From Microcystis panniformis FACHB-1757 (GTDB lineage: Bacteria; Cyanobacteriota; Cyanobacteriia; Cyanobacteriales; Microcystaceae), in NCBI RefSeq assembly GCF_001264245.1, contig NZ_CP011339.1:310001-374000 (forward strand): a DNA stretch of 64,000 bases, in the 5' to 3' direction. Below are positions 26,326-35,589 of this stretch, piece by piece; positions within the stretch are counted from its first letter, which is position 1; each line of letters starts with the position of its first letter. The notes beneath the pieces were generated by a model that searched no databases, was not told the origin of the DNA, and was given only the letters and a program-made list of their open reading frames with translations. The translations under genes and the position numbers were made by a program.

Positions 26326-27018
26326 ATGACCAACACATTAGACGATAAAGCCATAGTCAAGGACTATTTTAACGCCACGGGATTCGATCGCTGGCGCCGG
26401 ATTTATGGGGATGGCGAAGTTAACAAAGTACAAAAAGATATTCGCATCGGTCATCAACAGACGATCGATACTGTTATCGGTTGGTTAGAAAGTGATGACA
26501 ATTTGCCCGAACTCTCGATCTGTGATGCCGGTTGTGGAGTCGGTAGTCTTAGTATTCCCCTTGCTAAAGCGGGCGCAACTATTTTCGCCAGTGATATTTC
26601 TGAGAAAATGGTGACAGAAGCCAAGGAAAGAGCAGCCAAAGAGTTAGCAGATACCGGTAAACTCACCTTTGCCGTTCAAGATTTAGAAGCATTAACCGGC
26701 CAATATCACACAGTCATCTGTCTTGATGTTCTCATTCACTATCCCACAGAAGAAGCATTAGGAATGATTAAACACCTGGGATCCCTAGCTCAATCCCGTT
26801 TAATCCTCAGTTTTGCTCCTAAAACCTGTTTATTAACCATTCTCAAGAAAATTGGTCAATTTTTCCCAGGTCCGAGTAAAACCACTCGCGCTTATCAACA
26901 CAAGGAAAAAACTATTATCGCCGCTCTCAACGAAAATGGCTTTAAAATCGAACGGACGAGTATGACTAGCACTCGTTTCTATTTTTCCCGTATCCTCGAA
27001 GCTGTCCGCAGTGAATAA
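26326..27018 (+). CDS. chlM: Magnesium-protoporphyrin IX O-methyltransferase
   Basis: This 230-residue SAM-dependent methyltransferase has motif I ICDAGCGVGSLSIPLAKAGA, preceded by the BchM/ChlM-type N-terminus DYFNATGFDRWRRIYGDGEV. It methylates the C13 propionate of Mg-protoporphyrin IX in chlorophyll synthesis, so it identifies the host as a photosynthetic organism. The gene is followed after three bases by panB, suggesting a shared transcript chlM-panB-msrA. Confidence 0.93.
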   Translation: MTNTLDDKAIVKDYFNATGFDRWRRIYGDGEVNKVQKDIRIGHQQTIDTVIGWLESDDNLPELSICDAGCGVGSLSIPLAKAGATIFASDISEKMVTEAKERAAKELADTGKLTFAVQDLEALTGQYHTVICLDVLIHYPTEEALGMIKHLGSLAQSRLILSFAPKTCLLTILKKIGQFFPGPSKTTRAYQHKEKTIIAALNENGFKIERTSMTSTRFYFSRILEAVRSE

Positions 27019-27021
27019 ATA

Positions 27022-27789
27022 ATGGCAGTCACCACCAGCAAATTAATCGAGTGGAAACAGCAAAAACGCGCGATTGTCACCCTCACAGCTTGGGATTATC
27101 CGATCGCGCGACTGCTCGATCGAGCAGGAATTGATATTATCTTGGTAGGTGATTCCTTGGCTATGACCGCTTTGGGCTATCCTACCACTTTACCGATCAC
27201 CCTCGAGGCGATGATTCACCACGCGGCGGCCGTGTCTCGCGGGGTAAAACAAGCTTTAGTTGTCTGTGATTTGCCTTTTCTCAGCTATCAGGAAAGTGTC
27301 AGTCAGGCAATTCACTCGGCGGGAAGGATGTTAAAGGAAGCGGGAGTGCAAGGGGTAAAATTAGAGGGAGGTTATCCCGCTATGATCGAGACTATTAGCC
27401 GTTTAACCGAGATAGGCATCCCTGTTATGGGTCATATCGGATTAACTCCCCAGTCGGTGCATCGCTTAGGATACCGTCAGCAGGGAAAAACCCCATCGGA
27501 TGCACAAAGATTAATCGAGGAAGCTTTAGCCTTGGAGAAAGCGGGAGTATTTGCCCTGGTTTTGGAACATATTCCCGCCAATTTAGCCGCTACTATCACC
27601 GATAAATTGACTATCCCGACGATTGGTATCGGTGCGGGGGAAGATTGTGATGGTCAGGTGTTAGTAACGGCGGATATTCTAGGATTAACCGAAAAAGCTC
27701 CCCCTTTTGCCAAAGTTTATGCTAATTTAAGCGAGACAATTACAAAAGCAGTTCTGGAATTTGCCAAGGATGTGAGGAGAAATGAATAG
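27022..27789 (+). CDS. panB: 3-methyl-2-oxobutanoate hydroxymethyltransferase
   Basis: This 255-residue PanB carries out the first step of pantothenate synthesis, adding a hydroxymethyl group from methylene-THF to ketoisovalerate. Motifs are VTLTAWDYPIARLLDRAGID, the metal-binding LVGDSLAM and GVKLEGG, and HIGLTPQSVHRLGYRQQGK. The C-terminal IPTIGIGAGEDCDGQVLV is characteristic. It starts three bases after chlM and overlaps the msrA start by eight bases. Confidence 0.94.
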   Translation: MAVTTSKLIEWKQQKRAIVTLTAWDYPIARLLDRAGIDIILVGDSLAMTALGYPTTLPITLEAMIHHAAAVSRGVKQALVVCDLPFLSYQESVSQAIHSAGRMLKEAGVQGVKLEGGYPAMIETISRLTEIGIPVMGHIGLTPQSVHRLGYRQQGKTPSDAQRLIEEALALEKAGVFALVLEHIPANLAATITDKLTIPTIGIGAGEDCDGQVLVTADILGLTEKAPPFAKVYANLSETITKAVLEFAKDVRRNE

Positions 27790-28275
27790 CGGCGAAAAAG
27801 CCACCTTTGGGGCCGGTTGTTTTTGGAAAACCGAGGACGCATTTCGGCGTTTATCGGGGTTTTAGCGACTTCTGTGGGTTATATGGGGGGACATTTCCCC
27901 AATCCTAGTTATCTCGATGTGTTATCGCGAATTACCGGTCATGCGGAAGTGGCACAAATTGCCTATAATCCCCAAGAGATAAGCTACGAGGCGTTATTAG
28001 CCGTTTTTTGGTCAATTCACGATCCGACTCAGTTAAATCGCCAAGGACCGGACCGGGGAGAACAATATCGATCGATTATTTTTTATCACACCCCGGAACA
28101 AAAGTTAATCGCCACTGCTGGCAAGCGTCAACTACAACTATCGGGAAAGTTTCAGCAAGATATCGTTACTTTGATCGAACCCGCAGGAGATTATTATCTG
28201 GCCGATCAGTCCCATCAACAGTATTTGGAGAAAAAACAGGCTCGATCGGTCGCGGATTTCCAGAAGAAAATATAA
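27782..28275 (+). pseudogene. msrA: Peptide methionine sulfoxide reductase A, frameshifted
   Basis: From ATG 27782 the first frame reads ATFGAGCFWKTEDAFRRLSG, which contains the MsrA catalytic cysteine motif GCFW. It then hits a stop at about 27865. The next frame carries VLATSVGYMGGHFPNPSY, VFWSIHDPTQLNRQGPDRGE and the rest of the enzyme. One extra G in the G4 run at 27856-27859 restores a normal MsrA of about 164 residues. The enzyme repairs oxidised methionine. A later in-frame start would lack the catalytic Cys. Sequencing error is a strong alternative to a true pseudogene. Confidence 0.85.
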
Positions 28276-28326
28276 ATACAGGTTCGGGGTATAATGTAAA
28301 GTTGCTTTCGCAGGAGATCAGGAAAA

Positions 28327-28635
28327 ATGCCCGAGGCGGTCGGAGTCATTCAAACGTTGGGTTTTCCCCCCGTTTTAGCGGCGGCGGATGCCATGGTTAA
28401 AGGGGGACGAGTCACCCTAGTTTATTTTGATCTAGCGGAAAGGGGCGAATTTTTGGTGGCGATTCGCGGTCCGATTTCCGAGGTTAAACCAGCAGTAGAG
28501 GCAGGATTAGCGGCGGCGATGACCGCTTTTGGTGGTAATGTGGTCAGTCATTACATCGTACCGAATCCTCCAGAAAATGTACTGGCAGTTTTACCAGTGC
28601 AGCATACGCCTAAGTCAGACCGTTTTCGCAGTTAA
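28327..28635 (+). CDS. ccmK3: Carboxysome shell protein CcmK3
   Basis: This 102-residue BMC-domain protein has the core GVIQTLGFPPVLAAADAMVKGGRV and the pore-side loop, with a divergent sequence after it (VYFDLAERGEFLVAIRG). The pairing with a second BMC gene about 100 bases downstream, away from the main ccm operon, is the typical ccmK3-ccmK4 satellite locus. The two proteins form minor or hetero-hexamers in the beta-carboxysome shell. Assignment as K3 rather than K4 rests on order and divergence. Confidence 0.88.
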   Translation: MPEAVGVIQTLGFPPVLAAADAMVKGGRVTLVYFDLAERGEFLVAIRGPISEVKPAVEAGLAAAMTAFGGNVVSHYIVPNPPENVLAVLPVQHTPKSDRFRS

Positions 28636-28739
28636 TTTCCCTAGCGATTTACCCCAAACTAGACTATAGTTAAAGACTGGAAAATAGATTGGATTCTATC
28701 AATTAAACTTATCTGATTTTTGTTATTAGGAGTTAATTT

Positions 28740-29087
28740 ATGACAGCCCAACCCGCGGTGGGATCGATCGAGACCAAAGGTTTCCCCGGTATTCTAGCGG
28801 CCGCCGATGCGATGGTAAAAGCAGGACGGATCACGATTGTTGGTTATTTAAGGGCAGGAAGCGCCCGTTTTACCCTCAATATTCGTGGGGATGTACAGGA
28901 GGTAAAAACCGCTATGGCTGCCGGCATTGAAGCCGTCAATAAAACCGAGGGGGCAGCTTTAGAAACCTGGGTAATTATTCCCCGTCCTCACGATAACGTG
29001 GTGGCTATTTTACCGATCGATTATAGCGAGGCAGTGGAACCTTTTCGCGCTGCCGCCGACGGTGCGATGGCACCAATCCGTCGTTAA
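28740..29087 (+). CDS. ccmK4: Carboxysome shell protein CcmK4
   Basis: In this 115-residue BMC shell protein the core GSIETKGFPGILAAADAMVKAGRITIVGY is followed by a pore loop containing RAGSARF. The tail after PIDYSEAVEPFR is longer than in CcmK3. It follows ccmK3 and likely forms heterohexamers with it, adjusting shell permeability. It is well translated from ATG 28740, preceded by AGGAGTT. Confidence 0.9.
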   Translation: MTAQPAVGSIETKGFPGILAAADAMVKAGRITIVGYLRAGSARFTLNIRGDVQEVKTAMAAGIEAVNKTEGAALETWVIIPRPHDNVVAILPIDYSEAVEPFRAAADGAMAPIRR

Positions 29088-29154
29088 TATTCAAGGTCAA
29101 TTTTTTGTTACTGGTTGGAACTTGTCTAGTTCCAACTTAGTTTTTGATGATGAT

Positions 29155-29562
29155 TTAAGTTTTAGTCAGAAAACCGAATTTGATCATTGCTGCAACAGTT
29201 GCACCGATAACAGTGACTATCAAAGCCCATATTTGAGCCGTTGCCCTTTCTTTCAAGTCTTTGACATCTTCTTTGATTTGGGAAACTTCGGTCTCTATTT
29301 TCGGCAATACTTCTAGTTTTGTTTCGATTCCCTTCAGGTTTCTGACATCTTCTTTGAGTTGGGAAACTTCGGTCTCTATTTTCGGCAATACTTCTAGTTT
29401 TGTTTCGATTCCCTTCAGGTTTCTGACATCTTCTTTGAGTTGGGAAACTTCGGTCTCTATTTTCGGCAATACTTCTAGTTTTGTTTCGATTCGCTCTAAC
29501 CGATTGTCAAGTTTAGCGAGAATATCTTTTAAGTCAGTTTCAATGATCATAGGGTTACTCAT
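29155..29562 (-). CDS. Coiled-coil membrane protein with 27-residue repeats
   Basis: This 135-residue protein has three near-identical 27-residue repeats (unit ETKLEVLPKIETEVSQLKED plus VRNLKGI), with heptad hydrophobic positions predicting a coiled coil. A C-terminal membrane helix follows (IWALIVTVIGATVAAMIKFG). The topology is that of a tail-anchored coiled-coil protein. Its function is unknown. It lies convergent to ccmK4 and is cut off from cobA-hemD by an IS605-type hairpin. Confidence 0.65.
   Translation of the reverse strand: MSNPMIIETDLKDILAKLDNRLERIETKLEVLPKIETEVSQLKEDVRNLKGIETKLEVLPKIETEVSQLKEDVRNLKGIETKLEVLPKIETEVSQIKEDVKDLKERATAQIWALIVTVIGATVAAMIKFGFLTKT
29263..29505. repeat. 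Three 81-bp in-frame direct repeats
   Basis: Units begin at 29263, 29344 and 29425 (GACATCTTCTTTGA...). They are nearly identical at DNA level and encode the 27-residue coiled-coil unit. The low divergence suggests recent expansion by slippage or recombination, so copy number may vary between strains. Confidence 0.9.
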
Positions 29563-29608
29563 GGGGAGATTCCTAGATTTTTATGGCTTTGTTTATCGTC
29601 AGGTTTGG

Positions 29609-29643
29609 GAATCGCCGTCTGTTTTACGGCGGCGAGGATGTCA
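29609..29643 (+). mobile_element. Solo IS605-type end hairpin (PATE-like)
   Basis: GAATCGCCGT and ACGGCGGCG form a stem-loop followed by AGGATGTCA. It is the inverted counterpart of the hairpin at 23441-23475, but here no tnpB tail precedes it. The final TCA at 29641-29643 is, on the minus strand, the stop codon of cobA-hemD. Confidence 0.6.
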
Positions 29644-31158
29644 GGTCTTACTCGACTCGATTAGAGCGCTAGTCAACCCTTCTAGGGTGTATTCTCGCGC
29701 CTCGATATCAACACGACCAAATAACTCTTGACAGGTTTTTGAAGTTTGCGGACCGATAGAAGCCAGACAAACTTTTTCTAATAGGGAATTAACCGATAAT
29801 TCTGCCGTTTCTTGCAGCAATAACTGATAAAAATTCTGGACGGTTTTGGAACTAGCAAAGGTGACTATATCGACTTTCCCATCTCGAAACGCTTCCCAGA
29901 TGCCACTATCCATGCGTGCCGGACATCCGGAATAATATGCGGCCACTTCCGTCACCTGACCAGCTTTGGCCGTTAATTCCTTAACTAATATGTCTCTGCC
30001 TCCCGTTTCCACGCGAGGAAAGAGGAATTTTTGCCCCCTAATCGGGTCGGGAAACTCGTTTACCAAAGCATCAGCGACAAAATCCCCCGGGATAAAATCC
30101 GCTTTTAATCCCCGTGAGTGCAAAACTTGGCTGGTTTTTTTGCCCACCACGGCGATTTTTATGGTTGCTAAAGCCCTAGCATCTTTTCCCCAAAATGTCA
30201 AGCGATCAAAGAAAAAATTAACAGCATTGGCAGAAGTTAAAATCAGCCAATCAAACTCTTGTAACTGAGCGATGGCATCGTCTAAACCTTGCCAACGGTC
30301 GGGGGGACGAATCTCTAAAGCGGGCATTTCCAGAACTTCTGCGCCTTGATTTTGCAAAATTTCGCTAAATTGACTCGTTTGCTCGGCGGCACGGGTAATA
30401 ACAATAGTTTTACCTCCTAGGGGTGGGGGAGAGGACATAATCGCCAGATCCACAACTTGACCAATGACCATAATAGAGGGTGAGAGGGACACCCCGGCGG
30501 TTTGAGCGAGAATATTTTCTAAAGTGCCGCGCCAAATTTGTTGATCCTTGCGTCCCGCCTGGCGGATAATAGCGATCGAGTCGTGAATATTACGCCCATT
30601 TTGGCATAATTTCTCGATAATTTGCCCTAAAGACTGACCAGCCATCAATAGTACCAGTGTATCAATTTTAGCTAAGGCTGACCAATCGAGAGACTCGGGA
30701 TCGTGAGCGCTCAAGACCGCAAAACAGCGACTAATATCCTTTTCGGTCAGGGGAATTCCGGCCAATAAAGGAGCGGCCAAAGCGGAGGAAATTCCAGTTA
30801 TCAGTTCAAAATCACAGCCAGCCCGCTTTAAGGCTAACATTTCAGGATATACTCGCCCAAAAACCCCCGGATCACCACTTTTAAGCCGAATAACTCGTTT
30901 TCCCTCTTGACAATAATTAACCAATATCCGATTAATCTGATTTTGCTCGGCGCCGGGTTGTCCTCCCCGTTTGCCCACATCGACTAAAACACAGGTTTTC
31001 GGCACGAGGGAGAAGATTTGACTATCCACTAGGGCATCATACAGCAAAACCTCGGCCGTGGCTAAAATTGCTCGCGCTTGCAGGGTGAGAAAACTGCTCT
31101 GACCGATTCCCGCACCGAGAAGATAAACTTTACCCCGGGGATAGACGACTCCTGACAT
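29641..31158 (-). CDS. cobA-hemD: Uroporphyrinogen-III methyltransferase / synthase fusion
   Basis: In this 505-residue bifunctional protein the N-terminal SUMT domain (1-245) begins VYLLGAGIGQSSFLTLQA; the usual GPGDP loop is GIGQS here. It also has VIRLKSGDPGVFGRVYPE and the SAM-site PSIMVIGQVV. The C-terminal HemD domain (about 255-505) starts KTIVITRAAEQTSQF and ends near the stop. It would make precorrin-2 (siroheme/cobalamin branch) and also close the uroporphyrinogen III ring for heme and chlorophyll. Its stop codon is part of an IS605-type hairpin. Confidence 0.9.
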   Translation of the reverse strand: MSGVVYPRGKVYLLGAGIGQSSFLTLQARAILATAEVLLYDALVDSQIFSLVPKTCVLVDVGKRGGQPGAEQNQINRILVNYCQEGKRVIRLKSGDPGVFGRVYPEMLALKRAGCDFELITGISSALAAPLLAGIPLTEKDISRCFAVLSAHDPESLDWSALAKIDTLVLLMAGQSLGQIIEKLCQNGRNIHDSIAIIRQAGRKDQQIWRGTLENILAQTAGVSLSPSIMVIGQVVDLAIMSSPPPLGGKTIVITRAAEQTSQFSEILQNQGAEVLEMPALEIRPPDRWQGLDDAIAQLQEFDWLILTSANAVNFFFDRLTFWGKDARALATIKIAVVGKKTSQVLHSRGLKADFIPGDFVADALVNEFPDPIRGQKFLFPRVETGGRDILVKELTAKAGQVTEVAAYYSGCPARMDSGIWEAFRDGKVDIVTFASSKTVQNFYQLLLQETAELSVNSLLEKVCLASIGPQTSKTCQELFGRVDIEAREYTLEGLTSALIESSKT

Positions 31159-31212
31159 AATCGCAAATTTGGGTTTAATCTTTAATTTAGCACTTGGAGA
31201 AGAAACAAATTA

Positions 31213-32130
31213 CTAACGCAACCAGGGCAGCAGTAAAGTGACGAAATAATATACTAGGGGAGCGGTGAAGACATAACTATCAGTGCGATCAAGTATACCA
31301 CCGTGACCGGGGATTAACTGCCCGGAATCCTTGACCCCGGCATCGCGTTTCATCATCGATTCGGTCAAATCGCCCAATAAACTGACAATACCAATTAATA
31401 AGCCCAAAATTAAGCCCGTCAGCTGCCAATAGGGCCAATCTAAATACCAAGCACCCACCTCGGCCACCGCTATACTGCCTAAAATGCCAAAAAAGGAACC
31501 TTCCACGGTTTTTTTGGGACTAATCAGCGATAAGATGGTTTTACCTAACCATTTTCCCATGATATAAGCTCCGATATCGGCGGCCCAAATGCAACCGAAA
31601 GCTAGAAAAGTCACCGTCAAAGCGGCCGGGAATAATTTCGGTTCCATCCACGATTCTGGCCAATATCCCATCAGGGGTAAGTTACTGGCCATAGCCACGG
31701 GACCACTTTCAGGAGAAAAACCGACCCGTAAACGAATCCAATAACTAGGTAAGTAACCACCATAAAACAGACCGAGAATTGAGGTGGAAATGTCGGCAAT
31801 TGTCGCCATTTTGGGCTGAAAGAGCAGATAAAAACAAATTAACGCCCCAGCGAGGGGAAACATGGCATCGGTGAGGGGGGCTGCCATAGTTGCCGTCAGT
31901 AGTAATAATTGCGAAACTACGAGAGTGGTTTTAGCGGCCGGTTCAATGCCTTTAGCGCGAACTAAGCGAAAATACTCCAATTGTCCCAAAAAGACGATAA
32001 CACCGATGCCGAGGGTGAAATACCAACCCCCAACGATAATAATTCCCAGTGCGAAGGCAATAGCAAAAATAGCGCTGACAATGCGTGGCCAAGGCATGGT
32101 TAATCCAGAGAAGTTAGGCGGCATTGTCAT
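31213..32130 (-). CDS. cdsA: Phosphatidate cytidylyltransferase
   Basis: This integral membrane enzyme of about 305 residues from ATG 32130 has around eight hydrophobic helices. It ends with the CdsA signature SMMKRDAGVKDSGQLIPGHG followed by GILDRTDS. It makes CDP-diacylglycerol from CTP and phosphatidic acid for phospholipid synthesis. A start at 32172 would add 14 residues; I prefer 32130 but neither has a strong ribosome site. It lies directly after cbiT on the same strand. Confidence 0.9.
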   Translation of the reverse strand: MTMPPNFSGLTMPWPRIVSAIFAIAFALGIIIVGGWYFTLGIGVIVFLGQLEYFRLVRAKGIEPAAKTTLVVSQLLLLTATMAAPLTDAMFPLAGALICFYLLFQPKMATIADISTSILGLFYGGYLPSYWIRLRVGFSPESGPVAMASNLPLMGYWPESWMEPKLFPAALTVTFLAFGCIWAADIGAYIMGKWLGKTILSLISPKKTVEGSFFGILGSIAVAEVGAWYLDWPYWQLTGLILGLLIGIVSLLGDLTESMMKRDAGVKDSGQLIPGHGGILDRTDSYVFTAPLVYYFVTLLLPWLR

Positions 32131-32172
32131 AATTATATAGATTAAGAAAACTTTATGGAAGGTTATCCCCAA

Positions 32173-32763
32173 TTAAAGTTTATCGCCACTCAGGATGAAC
32201 ATGGGATCAACGGCGGCAAAAACTTGGTGAATACCCCTAGTTTCTAGGCGATTTACTGCCGCTTGGACAATCTCGATATTACGCGCCTGTAAATTAGAAA
32301 AGCCTTCGGAAAATTGATAGAGGGTTTCTAAATTATTGGCCGTAGCCACGATGCGGCCGTTGGGTTTCAGGTATTGCCACACTTCTTGCAGAACCGATTT
32401 AATCGGTTTGCCGCCCTCGATACAGACGCGATCGGGTGCTAGGGATATATTGGGCAGACAATCGGGCGCGCTGCCTTCAAAAACCGTAACATTTTTTACC
32501 CCAAAGCGCTCGCAATTACGGCGGATTAAACTGGCCACTTCTTCATCCCTTTCAATGGCAATAATCGGACTATTGGGGCATAATAAGCCAATTTCAACGG
32601 GAATAGTGCCGGTTCCTGCGCCGATATCCCAGAAAACCCCCCCATCACCTAACCTCAAAGCGGAAATCATCAATAATCTCACCTCGCGTTTACTCAAGGG
32701 AATCCCGGGCAAACGTTCAAACAATTCATCGGGAATACCGGGGGTTTTATATAACCAAGTCAT
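32173..32763 (-). CDS. cbiT: Precorrin-6B C15-methyltransferase (decarboxylating), CbiT type
   Basis: This 196-residue SAM methyltransferase starts GIPDELFERLPGIPLSKREV, the CbiT/CobL C-terminal signature, followed by motif I FWDIGAGTGTIPVEI and acidic IAIERDEEV. It methylates C15 and decarboxylates the acetate side-chain in cobalamin synthesis. Stand-alone CbiT is normal in cyanobacteria. It lies 42 bases upstream of cdsA and near cobA-hemD, which supplies precorrin-2 to the same pathway. Confidence 0.88.
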   Translation of the reverse strand: MTWLYKTPGIPDELFERLPGIPLSKREVRLLMISALRLGDGGVFWDIGAGTGTIPVEIGLLCPNSPIIAIERDEEVASLIRRNCERFGVKNVTVFEGSAPDCLPNISLAPDRVCIEGGKPIKSVLQEVWQYLKPNGRIVATANNLETLYQFSEGFSNLQARNIEIVQAAVNRLETRGIHQVFAAVDPMFILSGDKL

Positions 32764-32852
32764 GGGGAATCAATTATTGAGAAGCTTCACTACCAAGCAT
32801 TATTATATAAATTTGTCCAAGTTTCTTTATTAAGTAAACAGGGACTTTTCTA

Positions 32853-33035
32853 GTGGGACTTAGGCGTTTTCGGTCAGCAAAAAAGGCTCAAACCATTACG
32901 GGACAAAGGGTTAACCTCGATTGATGATTTTCCTTGATATATCTGGGTTTCAGCGATTTTGGGCTTCTCGAAGTAAATCCCAAGCGGGGATTGGAGTTGA
33001 GGCTTTTCTCGATTTGTTTTTTGTCTAAGTCCCAC
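32853..33035. mobile_element. MITE with GTGGGACTTAG ends and TA target
   Basis: Perfect terminal repeats are GTGGGACTTAG and CTAAGTCCCAC, both flanked by TA. The length is about 183 bp without coding capacity. A TA target suggests mobilisation by an IS630/Tc1-like transposase. Confidence 0.8.
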
Positions 33036-33120
33036 TAGAGATAAAACCCTGATTATAGGAAACTATTACCGAAAATGTCGGATGAATGCCCCCGCTACAT
33101 TTTTCAACAAGATACTCACC

Positions 33121-33195
33121 AATAACAGTTAACAGTTAACAGTTACCAGTTATCAGTTTTTCCCCCACTGTTAACTGATAACTGTTCACTGACAA
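33121..33195. repeat. Short AACAGTT/AACTGAT heptamer tandems in inverted arrangement
   Basis: TAACAGTTAACAGTTAACAG is followed, across a C-rich centre, by CTGTTAACTGATAACTG, so the two arms can pair. It belongs to the same heptamer family as 18600-18690. Confidence 0.75.
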
Positions 33196-33400
33196 CTGAA
33201 GAGACACCATGGGTTAATAAATTAAACTCTCAAGCTCGTCAATCGGCTGCTGATAGAGCCTGGCAATCAATTAATAGGTTTTATCAGAATTGTCATGCTA
33301 AGATACCGGGAAAAAAGGGTTTTCCTCGGTTCAAAAAACATAACCGTTCGGTTGAGTATAAACTAACGGGCTACAAACTATCAGATGATCGAGGTAAAAT

Positions 33401-34822
33401 GGCTCTTCGGGAATTGTTATGCAAATAATTAACTTAAAATAAAATTCGATGAGAGCGCCTACGCTCAAAAGTAGCTGAAATCCATACAGGGAAGGACTTA
33501 AGGCACAAACAGGTTAATACCAAAAGATAGACAATTGAGTTAAGATTTGATATAATAGCCAAAAACGAGATTATTTTACTTATGATACTTGACAAATTTT
33601 TGAACCTAAAAGGAACCTGTATTCAAGGCTATCTACACCTAGAAAATATCGGTATAGTTTGCCGAATCGAATCGAAAAATCAAAAAGCAACCTGTCCTCG
33701 TTGTGGGTTAGAGAGCGATAAACTCCACCAAAATCATCGACATTTAGTCAAAGATTTACCAATCTCAGGACAACCAGTGTACCTACAGGTTAATCGTCGT
33801 CAATTTAAGTGCGATAATTGTCAGAAACCCTTTAGCGAAGAGTTAGATTTTGTCGCCAAGAAACGAACCTATACGAAAAGACTAGCCGAGAATATACTCG
33901 AACAATTAAAATCAGGAGATATTTTAAATGTTAGTCGAAGAAATGACGTAACGGAAGAAGAGATTCAAAGAATGATAGAGGACATAGCTGAAGAAATTAC
34001 AGAGACAGACCTATCGAAATTAAAAAGACTAGGAATTGACGAAATCGCTCTAGTCAAAGGACAAAAAAATTACTGTGCGGTTTTAGTAAATTTAGATACG
34101 GGAAAACTAATAGCTATTCTAGAGAAGCGAACACAAGAAGAATTGAGGGAAACGCTTACAGGGTGGGGAAAAGAGGTGTTAGAGCAAATTGAAGAAGTCA
34201 GCATAGACCTTTGGTTGCCCTATAAAAATTTGGTGAAAGAATTGATGCCATCGGCCGAGGTAGTCGCCGATAGATTCCATGTAATGAAACAAATTAATCA
34301 AGAGTTAGACGAACAAAGAAAAGCAGAAAAAAGAGCCGTAGAAGCGCAGAAAAATAAAAAACAGAAAGCGGAAAAAGAAGCGAAGCTAGAAGTTTTAAAG
34401 CGAAGTAAATATAGCTTGTTAAAAAATGAAAAAGATTTAACGGAAACTCAAAAAATCAAACTAGAAGCTATCAAAGAAAATTGACCAAATTTGAAAAAGA
34501 TGCACGAGTTAAAGGAAGAATTTAGAAAGATTTATGAAACCTCAGAGAATCCGACAGAAGGACTGCTATCCATCTCGGAATGGTTGGCAAAATCCTCCAG
34601 TGTTTTTACCAAGAGTTGTCAAACAATCCGAAACTGGTTTGGAGAAATAATTAGTTATTTCGAGCGAAGGACAACGAATGGGGTGGTCGAGGGAATCAAC
34701 AATAAACTTAAACTAATAAAACGGAGAGGCTATGGCTTTAGAAACTTTCGGAATTTTTGGGTTAGAAGTATGTTATCTTGGCATCTTGTATGTTGATTTA
34801 GCATAAAGGGTAACGAAGAGCC
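33401..34822 (+). mobile_element. ISL3-family insertion sequence inside tnpB
   Basis: Terminal repeats are GGCTCTTCGGGAATTGTTAT at the left and the inverse of GGCTCTTCGTTACCCTTTAT at the right. The element is flanked by the 8-bp direct repeat GGTAAAAT (33393-33400 and 34823-34830), the size expected for ISL3. It measures 1422 bp. The target is the tnpB gene. The transposase is interrupted by an in-frame TGA. Confidence 0.92.
33582..34796 (+). pseudogene. ISL3-family transposase interrupted by an in-frame TGA
   Basis: The first part (300 residues) has the N-terminal zinc finger (ATCPRCGLESDKLHQ, KCDNCQKPF) and the start of the DDE_Tnp_ISL3 domain (RLGIDEIALVKGQ, VVADRFHVMKQIN). TGA at 34482-34484 interrupts it. 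The reading continues in the same frame as NLKKMHELKEEFR to TTNGVVEGINNKLKLIKRRG, with the final catalytic Glu in GVVEGINNK. So one nonsense change separates it from an intact transposase of about 404 residues. Readthrough is possible but unproven. Confidence 0.88.
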
Positions 34823-35589
34823 GGTAAAATCAAGTTCACTGATGGCTTTAAAGCAGGAGAATTTGATTTATGGTGTAGTCAAAAGACCTTAGTTTATTAT
34901 TCAGAGCAACAGATTAGACGGGTAAGAGTTGTTAGACGTGCTGACGGTTATTATTGCCAGTTTCTGATTGACGGAGAACGGCAAGAATACCATAAACCAA
35001 CGGGACAAATAACAGGAATTGACTTAGGGTTAAAAGAGTTTTATACCGACGCTCAAGGCAATACTGTAGAAAATCCCCGTTATTTAAGCAAGTCAGAAAA
35101 ACGACTTCAAAAAGCACAACGACGATTATCTAAAAAGTTTCGTCAAGGAAAGAAACAGTCGAAAAACTATCACAAGCAACGGGTAAAAGTAGCTAGGCTT
35201 CATCTTAAAGTATCAAGACAACGTAAAGACAAAGCAATTAAAGACGCTTTGGCGTTAGTCCAGTCTAATGATCTGGTAGTCTATGAAGCTTTAAAGGTAA
35301 GAAACTTAGTTAAAAACCGTAAGCTTGCCAAGTCGATTTCTGATGCTTCTTGGTATCAATTCACTCAATGGTTGAATTATTTTGCTAAGATTTATCGGAT
35401 TGTCTGTGTTGCTGTGCCACCGCATTTCACTTCTCAAGATTGTTCAGTTTGTGGGACGAGAGTTCAAAAAACATTAAGCACTAGAACTCATCAATGTCCC
35501 AATTGTAAAACAATCTTAGATAGGGATCATAATGCAGCCATCAACATTCTTAAAAAAGGGTTGAAATATTTGGGAAATTATCTCAACGG

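Noticed and set aside
29261..29731. 156-codon plus-strand frame opposite the coiled-coil gene
   Set aside because: It is created by the 81-bp repeats read backwards; the minus-strand reading gives a sensible heptad pattern and membrane anchor.
34482..34484. In-frame TGA in the ISL3 transposase as selenocysteine or programmed readthrough
   Set aside because: No selenocysteine insertion element is visible, and a simple nonsense mutation in an IS is far more likely.
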